Below are positions 27,998 to 38,089 of a DNA stretch of 64,000 nucleotides, piece after piece (within the stretch, counting starts at the first letter, position 1; each line of letters opens with the position of its first letter). The translations under genes and the position numbers were made by a program. This stretch comes from an uncultured Pseudomonadales bacterium (lineage in GTDB: Bacteria > Pseudomonadota > Gammaproteobacteria > Pseudomonadales > Porticoccaceae), in the NCBI GenBank assembly GCA_943788445.1, contig CALSQH010000003.1, positions 434,001 to 498,000 on the forward strand. Direction: 5' to 3'. The notes beneath the pieces were generated by a model that saw only the letters and a list, made by a program, of their open reading frames with translations, was not told the DNA's origin and did not search any database.

Positions 27998-29938
27998 TTA
28001 TAGTTGAGGCTGATACCAAACCGGTGAAGTGTAGGCACGCTCCTGAATAGTTTTCGGCCCTCTTGGCGGCTTATCCAACTGCAGTGCAATCGAATCATAT
28101 AAACCATTGCGTGGCGTCGGAATCTGCAATACTCGAACGTAGTAAAACGCTGACTGCTGAGGATCAAAGTCTGGATCAACCCAGATAGTGGCGAGCTCGG
28201 CTTGACCAATACTATTAGCGTAGCGCCCGGTTTTTAAATCAACGCTATTGCCAACCTCCGGTAAGCGGCCACGGCTATCGGCCACTCTCTCGCCAGACCA
28301 GACAATATTGTAAACCTGCTCATGCTGTTGACCCTTGCCATCGACCCAACCTTTAACCATCTGCACTCGATCGAGATTAGCGTCGACGGGGCCTTTGACT
28401 GCTCGGACCAAAAACTGAGGCGCCTTATTTGAGTCCTGCAAGGCAACAAGATCAGAACCCATAGGCACGCCATAGTGATAACCTATGGCGGCAAAGTCGT
28501 CGGCACTTTCCGCACCAACAGGAAAATCCCAGCTGGCAAACATCTGCACTCGAATACGCGGCCCTGTGGTGGCATACACTTCCTTGCGCTTAAACGCTGC
28601 ATAGATAGCTTCGCGAGTATTCTCTTCGGCCCAGACAGCCGCCAAACCTGAGGCGGACATATTCCAGCCATTACTGGTAACTGGGCTCTTACCCTCGCGG
28701 GCTTTAGTCTCAGGTGTGGAATCCGTGGCCATCTTGCCCCAGAAATTATTTTCTTCTGGGGAGGCAAGCCCTGAGTGCGAATCGGTTGAACCAATCAAGC
28801 CAAACTTATAAGGGTTAACACCCACCTTCTGCTCAATGGCCAGACCTTTCTTTAGGGCTGGGCGAATATAATCCCCCGGACTGACGGTAAACTCTTTCTG
28901 TACTCCTTGCCCTTCTTGCCCATTCTCACCTTCCTGGGCTAACTGAATATAGTGATCATAGCTTTCAAAATCGGCAAACTCGTCCTCTGGGGAAAAATCG
29001 CTGCGCGTCTCACTGTCGCCCTTGATCTGGGTAACTTCTACAATTGGTTCCCAGCGCATACGCTGACGGGCATAGTCAGCACTAATAGGCTGCCCACGCA
29101 GAGTGGTATCGTCAAACATATAGCCTTTAGAGATATTCGAGTTATGGGGAATCGCGATAAAGCGCGTGCCAGCACTCTGCTCTGTTTTATCCAACCACTG
29201 CCAGAGATCCTCAGGATACTGACTGATATCAGAACCGTAGGGGAAAAACTGACCGGCCTTATCGGCACCGTCTGGAGTAATCACCACCCGATGCAGATTT
29301 GCGCCAGTTGGGATTGAAGACCATTCCCATCCGATCAAGGCGGTAAAGGAACCGGGTTGATTGTGTCGGTCTGCGGTCTGAATAATATCCTGCCAGGCAG
29401 CCATCGACGTTGCGCGGGTATCACCAAAAAAATCGACGCTACCAATATTATTACTACTATCAGCAACCGGGTCAGAGTGATGTTGATCGATTGCCGAAAT
29501 CGGCAAAAACCGGCCAAAGAATTCCAGGCCGGTATTATCATCAATCGCCCGCATCATCAACTTAACACCCAGCCAGCGTTTGATATTGCCTATTAGGCCA
29601 AGATCCTCAAACTCAATACTGTCATTGCGCACCGCGCGCATCACACCGAGCATCTCTGCGTGATCCGAGACCACCATAAAATCCAGCGGCGTATTAATTT
29701 GCACCCGCGCTCTATTATAGGGGTGAATCACCGGCTGGCCCTTTGCCCAGCGATAGGCGGTATCCGGATCGGCACTGTGATTATTATTTAAAAAGGCATC
29801 AAAAGAGTAAGAACTGTGAACATGGGTATCACCAAAATAGACCTGTCGGGTCTCGACAACGGGTTCTGCTACAGAGGAAAAAGTGACCGCCGCAACCGCC
29901 GTAAAAAGTATCAGGTTAACTATTTTGGGAGTGGACAT
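27998..29938 (-). CDS. DUF3604 (PHP-like) secreted protein
   Basis: 646 residues with a Sec signal (about 1-24). A metal-binding motif FGDTHVHSSYSFDAF (Asp37, His39, His41) opens the mature protein, with PLDFMVVSDHAEM soon after and GSTDSHSG further on; these are the histidine and aspartate clusters of a PHP-type metallohydrolase. The C-terminal part resembles a beta-rich substrate-facing region. DUF3604 has no fixed biochemical role; hydrolysis of a phosphate or similar ester in the periplasm is an inference from the fold. Confidence 0.75.
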   Translation of the reverse strand: MSTPKIVNLILFTAVAAVTFSSVAEPVVETRQVYFGDTHVHSSYSFDAFLNNNHSADPDTAYRWAKGQPVIHPYNRARVQINTPLDFMVVSDHAEMLGVMRAVRNDSIEFEDLGLIGNIKRWLGVKLMMRAIDDNTGLEFFGRFLPISAIDQHHSDPVADSSNNIGSVDFFGDTRATSMAAWQDIIQTADRHNQPGSFTALIGWEWSSIPTGANLHRVVITPDGADKAGQFFPYGSDISQYPEDLWQWLDKTEQSAGTRFIAIPHNSNISKGYMFDDTTLRGQPISADYARQRMRWEPIVEVTQIKGDSETRSDFSPEDEFADFESYDHYIQLAQEGENGQEGQGVQKEFTVSPGDYIRPALKKGLAIEQKVGVNPYKFGLIGSTDSHSGLASPEENNFWGKMATDSTPETKAREGKSPVTSNGWNMSASGLAAVWAEENTREAIYAAFKRKEVYATTGPRIRVQMFASWDFPVGAESADDFAAIGYHYGVPMGSDLVALQDSNKAPQFLVRAVKGPVDANLDRVQMVKGWVDGKGQQHEQVYNIVWSGERVADSRGRLPEVGNSVDLKTGRYANSIGQAELATIWVDPDFDPQQSAFYYVRVLQIPTPRNGLYDSIALQLDKPPRGPKTIQERAYTSPVWYQPQL

Positions 29939-29942
29939 TTAT

Positions 29943-30332
29943 TTAGACCTGGTGATCACTGACAGACAATTTTCGGCGGGAAAATTCAAGAAACCCGAGG
30001 GCAAATATTTCTACCAATGTAGAGCGAATAGCCGGCTGAGAAATACCATCAATCAAAATATGAACCGTGCGACCAAATAGCACCGTGAGCAATAAAACAA
30101 TTGGCACCACCAGCCACGCACTCTTGCCCGGGCGTGAGCCATAGAGCATAAAACCGGCCACCATCAAAAACATACCGCCCAGATCACCGCGAATGGTTCC
30201 AAGCCCATCAACACGACTGGCAACTATAGAAAAATCCGCCTCCATCTGAGTCGGCGCAAATATAAACCCAAGGCCACCCAACAGGGCAATCAGCCCCATA
30301 AGCACCACTCCAATACGTATGCCTTTATCCAT
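29943..30332 (-). CDS. DUF4345-like four-helix membrane protein
   Basis: 129 residues from the ATG at 30332 (GAGG about 9 bases upstream); a GTG at 30347 is an alternative. Four hydrophobic segments are visible, with the signature DGLGTIRGDLGGMFLMVAGFMLYG between the first and second pairs, typical of small DUF4345 proteins. The gene ends four bases before the DUF3604 start and opens the four-gene envelope cluster. Function unknown. Confidence 0.6.
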   Translation of the reverse strand: MDKGIRIGVVLMGLIALLGGLGFIFAPTQMEADFSIVASRVDGLGTIRGDLGGMFLMVAGFMLYGSRPGKSAWLVVPIVLLLTVLFGRTVHILIDGISQPAIRSTLVEIFALGFLEFSRRKLSVSDHQV

Positions 30333-30464
30333 ACCGCTAACCCTCACTGTCTTTATTATTTTTCTTATCTGAGCTCGAGTCTAACCCATTTGTCCCAATC
30401 TGGGTATTTACTGCACCGACCCAGCGACTGCTGTAAAGTGCTAAAAAAGTCTAGCGAAGCCTCT

Positions 30465-31766
30465 ATGCAAAAATTCTCTAAAGTTACCGGCATCTCGGTT
30501 GTCGTCGCCAACATGGTGGGTACCGGTGTATTTACCAGCCTCGGCTTTCAGCTGCTGGGTATCCAATCCTTTTTTGTACTGATGATGCTGTGGTTTATCG
30601 GCGGCCTAACTGCACTCTGCGGCGCCCTGACCTATGCCGAACTGGGTGCCAATCTGCCCCGCTCCGGCGGTGAATATAATTTTCTCTCGCGACTCTACCA
30701 TCCCTGCGCCGGGTTTATCTCCGGATGGGTCTCCGCTACCGTCGGCTTTGCCGCACCAGTGGCACTGGCCGCCATGACCTTTGGCGCCTATCTGTCCGCC
30801 GTGTTCCCGACTTTATTACCGAGCTGGTCAGCAGTCTCGTTGGTGATTGTATTGACCGCAATACACTGTCTCTCACGACAGACTAGCAGCAGTGTTCAGC
30901 AAGCCTTTACCGGTTTGAAAATACTGTTAATCATGGTCTTTTGCGCAGCTATATTTATCTGGGGTGGCACTCCACAGTCCATCGACCTAATGCCTCAGGC
31001 GGGCGACGAAAAACTGTTATTAAGCGGCGCCTTTGCGATATCACTGATCTACGTAAACTACGCCTACACCGGTTGGAATGCCGCCACCTATGTCACCAGC
31101 GAACTCGATAATCCCCAGCGCAATCTTCCCGTCGTGCTGTTTGTCGGCACCGGGATAGTCATGCTGCTCTATCTATTACTTAACTTTACCTTTTTAAGTG
31201 CAGCGCCGATTTCCATCCTTGAAGGAAAATTGGAAATAGGTGTCATCGTCGCCAACCATTCGCTGGGTGAAAATGCCGGTCGCGCCATGGGTGCCATGCT
31301 CGCCCTATTACTAATCTCAACGGTTAGCGCCATGACTATGGCTGGCCCCAGAGTGCTGCAGGTTATTGGCGAGGACTTTACTTTATTTGCCTCGCTAGCG
31401 CGCAATAACAAACATGGCGTGCCTATGACGGCGATTATTTTTCAGGGACTGCTGGCAATAGTATTTATTCTTAGCGCGACCTTTGAATCAGTGCTGATCT
31501 TCTCCAGCTTTGTGCTTGGAGTAAATACTCTTTTCTCGGTGCTCGGTGTCTTTGTGCTGCGCTGGCGCAAGATGAATATTGCCGGGGCGTACAAAACCTT
31601 TGCCTATCCTTTTGCGCCGCTGATCTATCTAGGTGTGACGCTGTGGACTTTAATTTATGTGTTGATTTCGCGACCCATGGAGGGTTGGATTGGTATTGGG
31701 ATGATCGCTGTTGGTGCTTTGCTCTATTACCTTTCCGCTAACAAAGCGCAAGATTCGGGTCGATAA
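30465..31766 (+). CDS. APC-family amino acid permease
   Basis: 433 residues from the ATG at 30465; the frame extends to 30390 but the added residues are polar and unlike the family. The first helix contains the substrate-binding GTGVFTSLGFQ, and about twelve membrane helices follow. It is expected to move amino acids across the inner membrane by proton symport or exchange. The specific substrate cannot be told. It is divergent from the DUF4345-like gene. Confidence 0.85.
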   Translation: MQKFSKVTGISVVVANMVGTGVFTSLGFQLLGIQSFFVLMMLWFIGGLTALCGALTYAELGANLPRSGGEYNFLSRLYHPCAGFISGWVSATVGFAAPVALAAMTFGAYLSAVFPTLLPSWSAVSLVIVLTAIHCLSRQTSSSVQQAFTGLKILLIMVFCAAIFIWGGTPQSIDLMPQAGDEKLLLSGAFAISLIYVNYAYTGWNAATYVTSELDNPQRNLPVVLFVGTGIVMLLYLLLNFTFLSAAPISILEGKLEIGVIVANHSLGENAGRAMGAMLALLLISTVSAMTMAGPRVLQVIGEDFTLFASLARNNKHGVPMTAIIFQGLLAIVFILSATFESVLIFSSFVLGVNTLFSVLGVFVLRWRKMNIAGAYKTFAYPFAPLIYLGVTLWTLIYVLISRPMEGWIGIGMIAVGALLYYLSANKAQDSGR

Positions 31767-31794
31767 ATAACCCACAGTCGGCAATACTGTTTCT

Positions 31795-32628
31795 ATGAAT
31801 TCAGACTATCAACGCATAGCTGAGGCAATAGAATTTATTAATGCCAACGCAGACCAACAGCCCTCCCTTGAAACGATTGCTGCACAGCTCAATCTAAGTC
31901 CCTTTCACTTTCAGCGTCTTTTTAGTCGCTGGGTTGGTGTGACACCGAAAAAATATCTGCAAATTCTGACTGTCGAGCGTGCCAAGCAGTTGTTGGCTGA
32001 GGCTCGACCTCTATTGGCGGTGGCCGATGAAATTGGTTTGAGTGGTACCTCTCGGCTACACGATCACTTTGTACAGCTGGAGGCGGTCACCCCCGGTGAA
32101 TTTAAAAGTGGCGGCGCCGGTTTAACCATCGACTGCGGTGTTTATAACAGCCCCTTTGGGGATATATTTGTCGCGGCTACGACGCGGGGGATTTGCAAAC
32201 TCTCATTTATTGATCTGGATGAAATTGAGGTTCATATTGCCGATCTAGAAAGGCGCTGGCCGAAAGCTATTCTGCGTAACCAGGATTCGGACAGGCTTAA
32301 GGTTATTGAATCGCTTTTTACCGATAAGCAGAATATCGATCGGCCACTTTCGCTCCATGTCTCCGGCACCAATTTTCAAATCAGCGTGTGGCGTGCTCTC
32401 TTGCAAATACCTGCGGGAACATTAACCAGTTACAGTCAGATTGCTGATGCAGTGGGTAGACCCAAGGCGGCTCGGGCGGTCGGCACGGCGATAGGTTCAA
32501 ACCCAATTGCATTCTTTATTCCCTGCCATCGGGTGTTGCAACAGAGTGGCAATATTGGTGGCTATCACTGGGGTGAGACCAGAAAACATGCGATGTACGC
32601 TTGGGAATCGGCACGGTGTTTGTCCTGA
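31795..32628 (+). CDS. AraC-type HTH fused to O6-methylguanine-DNA methyltransferase
   Basis: 277 residues. Residues 5-103 form an AraC-type double HTH (SLETIAAQLNLSPFHFQRLF); about 110-277 form the alkyltransferase, with acceptor Cys244 in the motif IPCHRV. It is like E. coli Ada without the N-terminal methylphosphotriester domain and its zinc cysteines. It should repair O6-methylguanine by self-methylation in the cytoplasm; whether it also regulates transcription is open. It starts 28 bases after the permease gene, which may be an accidental pairing. Confidence 0.9.
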   Translation: MNSDYQRIAEAIEFINANADQQPSLETIAAQLNLSPFHFQRLFSRWVGVTPKKYLQILTVERAKQLLAEARPLLAVADEIGLSGTSRLHDHFVQLEAVTPGEFKSGGAGLTIDCGVYNSPFGDIFVAATTRGICKLSFIDLDEIEVHIADLERRWPKAILRNQDSDRLKVIESLFTDKQNIDRPLSLHVSGTNFQISVWRALLQIPAGTLTSYSQIADAVGRPKAARAVGTAIGSNPIAFFIPCHRVLQQSGNIGGYHWGETRKHAMYAWESARCLS

Positions 32629-32707
32629 TAGCCTAGAGAGAGCCTTTAGCTCCGTGCGGGCTCACCTCAAGATCGAACTGTAATTCTATTTCGGATTCTT
32701 TTATTAA

Positions 32708-32922
32708 ATACCCATTTTTTAAATGGACTCTTCTGCGGAATTTAAAATAGTCTCTGCCTCCACCCTTGAGATCAATCAGGGCACGCTTATGGGTTTGGAA
32801 TTTTCAGGTTAAAAGAGCACTTGTTTAGCGCCAGCGAGTTGTGCGAACGCTGGAAATTACAAACCCATGGGACCGATCTCAAGGGTGGAGGCAGAGGCTA
32901 TTTCGCTCGAAAAAAATGGGAA
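32708..32922. repeat. Large imperfect palindrome (possible MITE or structured repeat)
   Basis: The arms 32745-32804 and 32853-32903 are inverted copies: both hold ctctgcctccacccttgaga on one strand or its complement, then atgggtttg. The match extends outward through cccatttttt (left) and aaaaaaatggg (right) with an indel. The centre has its own small hairpin, ccagcg/cgctgg. Transcribed, it would form a hairpin of more than 50 bp. Confidence 0.8.
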
Positions 32923-32937
32923 GTACGTGGATAGAGG

Positions 32938-32970
32938 TCTCTCGTCGCTACGCTCTGTCGAGATGACAGG
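32938..32970 (+). repeat. Dispersed 33-bp repeat, copy 2
   Basis: Matches the element at 7791-7823 with a few differences: tctctcgtcgctacg at its left end and gagatgacagg at its right end. Confidence 0.8.
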
Positions 32971-33002
32971 AAAAATAAAGAGCCTAGATGACAGATAGGT
33001 GG

Positions 33003-33449
33003 CTATTCAGCAATTAAAGCGCTTAGAGACTCAAGAGTTTGCGGCCCTATAAGGCGATGTAGCAAAACACCCTCACTATCTATAATTAGCGTCTCAGGAA
33101 GAACCGACACCGGTTTTAGTGACCAAAGCATTCTAGGATCAGACTTCAAAGATGGAAATTCAATACCCAACTTTTCAGTTTGAGCGAGTAATTCATCACC
33201 CTGCTCATTATCAAAATTAACCGCGAGAATAGTTAACTGATCTACGTACTCGTCAGCAAAGTGATTTAGCTCAGGAATCTCCTCACGACAGGGCGCACAC
33301 CAAATAGCCCAATAATTAATCAGCGTCAGCTTGCCCTCGTCGTTTTTAAAACTGTGACTACCGCCACCCACTAAACCTACCGAAGAGTCAGTCGCATCCC
33401 CACCGCACCCTGCCAATAGCAAACAGAGCAATACAATTTTTTTAATCAT
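33003..33449 (-). CDS. TlpA-like thioredoxin-fold lipoprotein
   Basis: 148 residues. A lipoprotein signal with lipobox LAGC (Cys15) is followed by a thioredoxin fold with active site WCAPC (Cys51 and Cys54) and the family pattern LTLINYWAIWCAPCREEIPEL; the cis-proline region reads VSVLPETLIID. It is expected to be a membrane-tethered periplasmic thiol reductant or oxidoreductase. Its ATG overlaps the yihY stop by one base. The same pairing is found in Pseudomonas. Confidence 0.88.
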   Translation of the reverse strand: MIKKIVLLCLLLAGCGGDATDSSVGLVGGGSHSFKNDEGKLTLINYWAIWCAPCREEIPELNHFADEYVDQLTILAVNFDNEQGDELLAQTEKLGIEFPSLKSDPRMLWSLKPVSVLPETLIIDSEGVLLHRLIGPQTLESLSALIAE

Positions 33450-34759
33450 TAACCATTCTCTTCATTAGGATTGTTGCCGATCGATTTTGCACTATTATCA
33501 CTCGTAAACAGCGTTTGTAAATCGACTGACATATTGCGTTCTATGGCCTGTCGATTATCGCCAATAAGCCTATCGTACTCTGCATACCAAGGGTGGCCGA
33601 CGGCCAGCTTTTCGCTCATTGCATCTGTTGAACTGAGGAAATTACCTCCCAACCAGCCGACCACATCATTTAGGCTAATATTACTTGGATCTCGGATCAG
33701 CACATACTGCCCTTTGGCTGTTTTCTCCAAAACACACTTTTCTAAAAGCATATTTCGCAACCTACGCCAGTGCTCCGCATCCAGACCAACCACGCTCCCG
33801 AGTCTATGCATAGCACTATCGGATAGGGTCTGACCCTTCTGCTGGCGGCGCCAACACTGCCACAAAATAATCACCACCGCGAGCAAATCAGGCATGGCGC
33901 TGCCGCGTCTCTGATAGCGAAAGGTCTCCAGACTGCGGACTAATTCGGCACCGATTAAAATCAACACCCAAAGTAGATATATCCATAGTAAAAATAGCGG
34001 AATTACCGCGAATGCACCATATACGCTGGTATAACTGGAATGGGCCACCAACAGACCAAATAATGTCTTAGTTGTTTCAAACATAACAGTGGTAACCAAA
34101 CCGCCAAAGATCGCATAAGAGGTGCGAACCTTGCAGTTGGGCACGGCAATATAAAGGAGCGTGAATGCCAGCCAAGTGAGCAACCAGGGCAGATAGGCAA
34201 ACAGTAGCGCCGAGAGGCCGAGGCTATCGACTTCATCGACAATTAATTGAAACGAGACCAGATAAGTTTTCATCATCATGCCCGCCGCCAACAACAGCGG
34301 TCCGAGACTTAGAATTGCCCAGTAGACCAAAAACCCAGCCAGACCCTTGCGACCGCCTGTGGTAGCCCAGATATGGTTAAAGGTTTTTTCGATATTGCTG
34401 AGCATAAGCAGCGAGGTCACCATTAATATGATCACACCTGCCGCGCTGAGCTTGCGTGCCTGTGATGAAAACTCGGTCAGATATTGGCTGATTTCCTGAC
34501 CGCTGCTGGGGAGAAATTTGGAAAAAATAAACGCCTCGACCTGCGAGCCAACCTCATTAAAAGCCGGCACCAGCGAAAACATGCTGTACATCAATGTGAG
34601 CATTGGCACTATGGCAAACAGGCTCATATAAGTAAGCGCCGCCGCACTTTGACGACAGCCGTCGCGATTAAAGCGCTCGACCAGATAACGCAGAAAATGC
34701 CCACTGCGAACGATGCTATCCAATATTTTTTGTAGACCAGCCTGCAAACCATGGGTCAT
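33449..34759 (-). CDS. yihY: YihY/UPF0761-family inner-membrane protein
   Basis: About 436 residues. GGGAGG lies 9 bases before the ATG at 34759; an ATG at 34765 is possible but too close to it, and the frame extends to 34852 with implausible residues. The family pattern GCRQSAAALTYMSLFAIVPMLTLMYS is followed by six membrane helices and a C-terminal cytosolic extension with a winged-helix look (about 300-400). The family was once called ribonuclease BN, an assignment later withdrawn; the function is unknown. Confidence 0.85.
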   Translation of the reverse strand: MTHGLQAGLQKILDSIVRSGHFLRYLVERFNRDGCRQSAAALTYMSLFAIVPMLTLMYSMFSLVPAFNEVGSQVEAFIFSKFLPSSGQEISQYLTEFSSQARKLSAAGVIILMVTSLLMLSNIEKTFNHIWATTGGRKGLAGFLVYWAILSLGPLLLAAGMMMKTYLVSFQLIVDEVDSLGLSALLFAYLPWLLTWLAFTLLYIAVPNCKVRTSYAIFGGLVTTVMFETTKTLFGLLVAHSSYTSVYGAFAVIPLFLLWIYLLWVLILIGAELVRSLETFRYQRRGSAMPDLLAVVIILWQCWRRQQKGQTLSDSAMHRLGSVVGLDAEHWRRLRNMLLEKCVLEKTAKGQYVLIRDPSNISLNDVVGWLGGNFLSSTDAMSEKLAVGHPWYAEYDRLIGDNRQAIERNMSVDLQTLFTSDNSAKSIGNNPNEENG

Positions 34760-34841
34760 ACCCATAAACCTCCCGTTCTGTTTAAAACCATTTACCCTTA
34801 CAATAGTCGTATAACCCCTACATAAGGTATAAGGATAGACG

Positions 34842-35794
<953 letters not shown>

Positions 35795-35805
35795 GGCAGA
35801 CTAAC

Positions 35806-36150
35806 TTGACCACTGAACTCAAACTCTCGATCAGCAAATTTCTAACCCGCAGTAGCTATGCACTGTTAATACTAACCATTGCGGTTAATTTGTGGACGGA
35901 AAATGCGCCCTGGGCTGCTTTTCTCTTCTTTCTGATACCACTACTTATTTTTCTTCCCGGAATGATTGCGGATACAGTTCGCAATCTAATCTGGATGGGC
36001 TTTGCCCTAATGATGTATTTCGTGATTGTGGTCTACAAACTGAGTGTTCCAGAACCTCAGGCTCTGGATATAGCTGAATGTGTTTTAACCATTCTACTAT
36101 TCAGTGCTTCAATGATTTATGCCCGCATCAGACAGACAAATAACCTATAA
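35806..36150 (+). CDS. DUF2069 membrane protein
   Basis: 114 residues from a TTG start with AAGG about 10 bases upstream. Four hydrophobic segments are seen. The sequence and place just after wrbA match the DUF2069 family of small inner-membrane proteins, whose function is unknown. Confidence 0.8.
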   Translation: MTTELKLSISKFLTRSSYALLILTIAVNLWTENAPWAAFLFFLIPLLIFLPGMIADTVRNLIWMGFALMMYFVIVVYKLSVPEPQALDIAECVLTILLFSASMIYARIRQTNNL

Positions 36151-36180
36151 CTATGAAGTGTGTATTGAAAAGGAATCCAA

Positions 36181-38028
36181 ATGAGTGAAAAAATAGGCTT
36201 TATACGTAGATTTTTCAGGTTTACTAGCAAAATTGTAAGCGTCATTCGTCATCTGATTGGCTTTGCTTTTCTGGTCTTTTTTATTGTCATCATTGTCGGC
36301 ATGTTTGCCGATGATATTCAGCCAATACCCGATAAGGGTGCTTTGTATTTGGCACCAAGTGGTATTCTGGTCGATCAGAGAACCTATGTAGATCCACTCG
36401 CACAAGCGCTTTCTCAATCCAATCACCGGGATGCAGAAACTCTGGTTAGAGATGTAGTTGACGCTCTTGACTACGCACAGTATGACGAACGCATTAGTCA
36501 TGTTTTGCTGGATACTAATTATCTAGCCGGTGGCGGCATCGCCAAACTTGAAGAAATTAGCGGTGCCATGCAACGCTTTAAGAAAAGTGGCAAACCGATT
36601 ATTGCCATTGGTGACAATTTCTCACAGCAGCAGTACTTCCTCGCTGCGCACGCCGACGAAATTATTCTTAACCCGATGGGCAGAATTATGCTCACCGGTT
36701 TTGGCTCCTACACCAGCTACTACAAAGACGCCCTAGATAAGCTCAAGATCAATATGCATATCTTTAGGGTTGGCAAATATAAAAGTGCCGTCGAGCCTTA
36801 TATAGCCAATAGTATGTCCGATGAAGCACGTGCAGCGCGCAGTGAATTGATCGATTCACTTTGGATGTATTACACCTCGCAAGTAGAGCATTTGCGCGGC
36901 CTTCCCACGGGTGCCATCGATGATCTGGTTAATAATATGCACACCAGATTAGCCGCAGCCAATGGTGATGTATCAGCCCTCGCACTTGATCAGGGGCTGG
37001 TTGATCGGGTAGCCACTCGCAGTGAAACGCGCACTTACCTAAAGCAGATATTGCCAACCTCCAACGGTGATTTTGACAGCGTTCCCATGTCAGCCTATTT
37101 AAACCATATTAAATTGAGCAAACTCAATGCTGTGGATAAAACCAAGTCGGTAGTCGCGTTGGTCGTTGCCAGTGGCACCATCCTCGATGGCGACCAACCC
37201 GAGGGCACGGTGGGGGGCGATTCAATCGCCAATATCTTTAGTGAAATACAGGATGACGATCAGGTTAAAGCCGTGGTACTGCGTGTCGACAGCCCAGGTG
37301 GCAGTGCGTTTGCCTCGGATGTGATTCGCGACGCTATCGCCGCAATCCGCAAAAACAATATCCCGGTGGTAGTCTCTATGGGTAGCTATGCCGCTTCCGG
37401 CGGCTACTGGATCGCCACTGAATCTGATCATGTGGTCGCTATGTCAACCACTATTACCGGATCAATTGGTGTGTTTGGTGTTATCCCAACCTTTGAAGAT
37501 TCTTTACAGGCTCTGGGAATTCATTCAGACGGCGTCGGTACCACTAATATCTCAGGCATGCTTCAGCTTGATCAGCCAATGAGCCCGCAAGCTGAAATGA
37601 TCATACAGTCCGGCGTGGAAAATGTTTACACACGTTTCTTGAAGCTGGTCGCCAACTCGCGCAATTCAACCCCCAGTGATATTCACAAGATCGCACAGGG
37701 TCGTGTTTGGACTGGCGAGAAAGCGTTGCAGCTGGGTCTAGTCGATGAGCTTGGCGATCTTAATGATGCCATTAAAAGTGCGGCAACACTGGCTGGAATC
37801 AGCAACTACAAAGTCGATTATCGACGTAAAAAGCTGAGTTTTATTGAACAGGCAATGATGGAAATTAATGGCAATATCAGTGCGACTATAACAGCGGCGG
37901 GACTCAATAGCTGGTTGCCGGAGAGCTTGCAGAAACAGGTGGTTAAAGTACTTAAGCCGCTGGAGATATTAGATACGCTGACGGATCCCAGTGGTATCTA
38001 TCTGTATTGTGACGACTGTCCGAATTAG
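36181..38028 (+). CDS. sppA: Signal peptide peptidase SppA, 67-kDa type
   Basis: 615 residues with one N-terminal membrane helix (about 23-43) and two tandem S49 protease domains, as in E. coli SppA. The catalytic lysine is Lys201 (GKYKSAVEP) and the nucleophile Ser406 (AASGGYW), in different halves of the chain. It digests cleaved signal peptides in the membrane. AAAAGGAATCCAA precedes the ATG. Confidence 0.95.
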   Translation: MSEKIGFIRRFFRFTSKIVSVIRHLIGFAFLVFFIVIIVGMFADDIQPIPDKGALYLAPSGILVDQRTYVDPLAQALSQSNHRDAETLVRDVVDALDYAQYDERISHVLLDTNYLAGGGIAKLEEISGAMQRFKKSGKPIIAIGDNFSQQQYFLAAHADEIILNPMGRIMLTGFGSYTSYYKDALDKLKINMHIFRVGKYKSAVEPYIANSMSDEARAARSELIDSLWMYYTSQVEHLRGLPTGAIDDLVNNMHTRLAAANGDVSALALDQGLVDRVATRSETRTYLKQILPTSNGDFDSVPMSAYLNHIKLSKLNAVDKTKSVVALVVASGTILDGDQPEGTVGGDSIANIFSEIQDDDQVKAVVLRVDSPGGSAFASDVIRDAIAAIRKNNIPVVVSMGSYAASGGYWIATESDHVVAMSTTITGSIGVFGVIPTFEDSLQALGIHSDGVGTTNISGMLQLDQPMSPQAEMIIQSGVENVYTRFLKLVANSRNSTPSDIHKIAQGRVWTGEKALQLGLVDELGDLNDAIKSAATLAGISNYKVDYRRKKLSFIEQAMMEINGNISATITAAGLNSWLPESLQKQVVKVLKPLEILDTLTDPSGIYLYCDDCPN

Positions 38029-38035
38029 GAAGAGA

Positions 38036-38068
38036 TCCCTCGTCACTGAGTCCTGTTGGGATGACAGG
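38036..38068 (+). repeat. Dispersed 33-bp repeat, copy 3
   Basis: Begins tccctcgtcactgag and ends tgggatgacagg, eight bases after the sppA stop. Like copy 1, it directly follows a plus-strand gene. Confidence 0.8.
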
Positions 38069-38089
38069 CCTCTTATCCCAGAGCCAGAA

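Larger units (their letters stand above)
32629..33002. other. 374-base intergenic region with palindromic element and repeat
   Basis: No open frame with a credible start or family match is seen. The region holds the imperfect palindrome at 32708-32922 and a copy of the 33-bp repeat. It lies between the convergent methyltransferase (plus) and TlpA-like (minus) genes, where a non-coding insertion would do little harm. Confidence 0.7.

Noticed and set aside
33449..34759. Ribonuclease BN
   Set aside because: The YihY family carried that name by mistake; it is an integral membrane protein with no nuclease motif.
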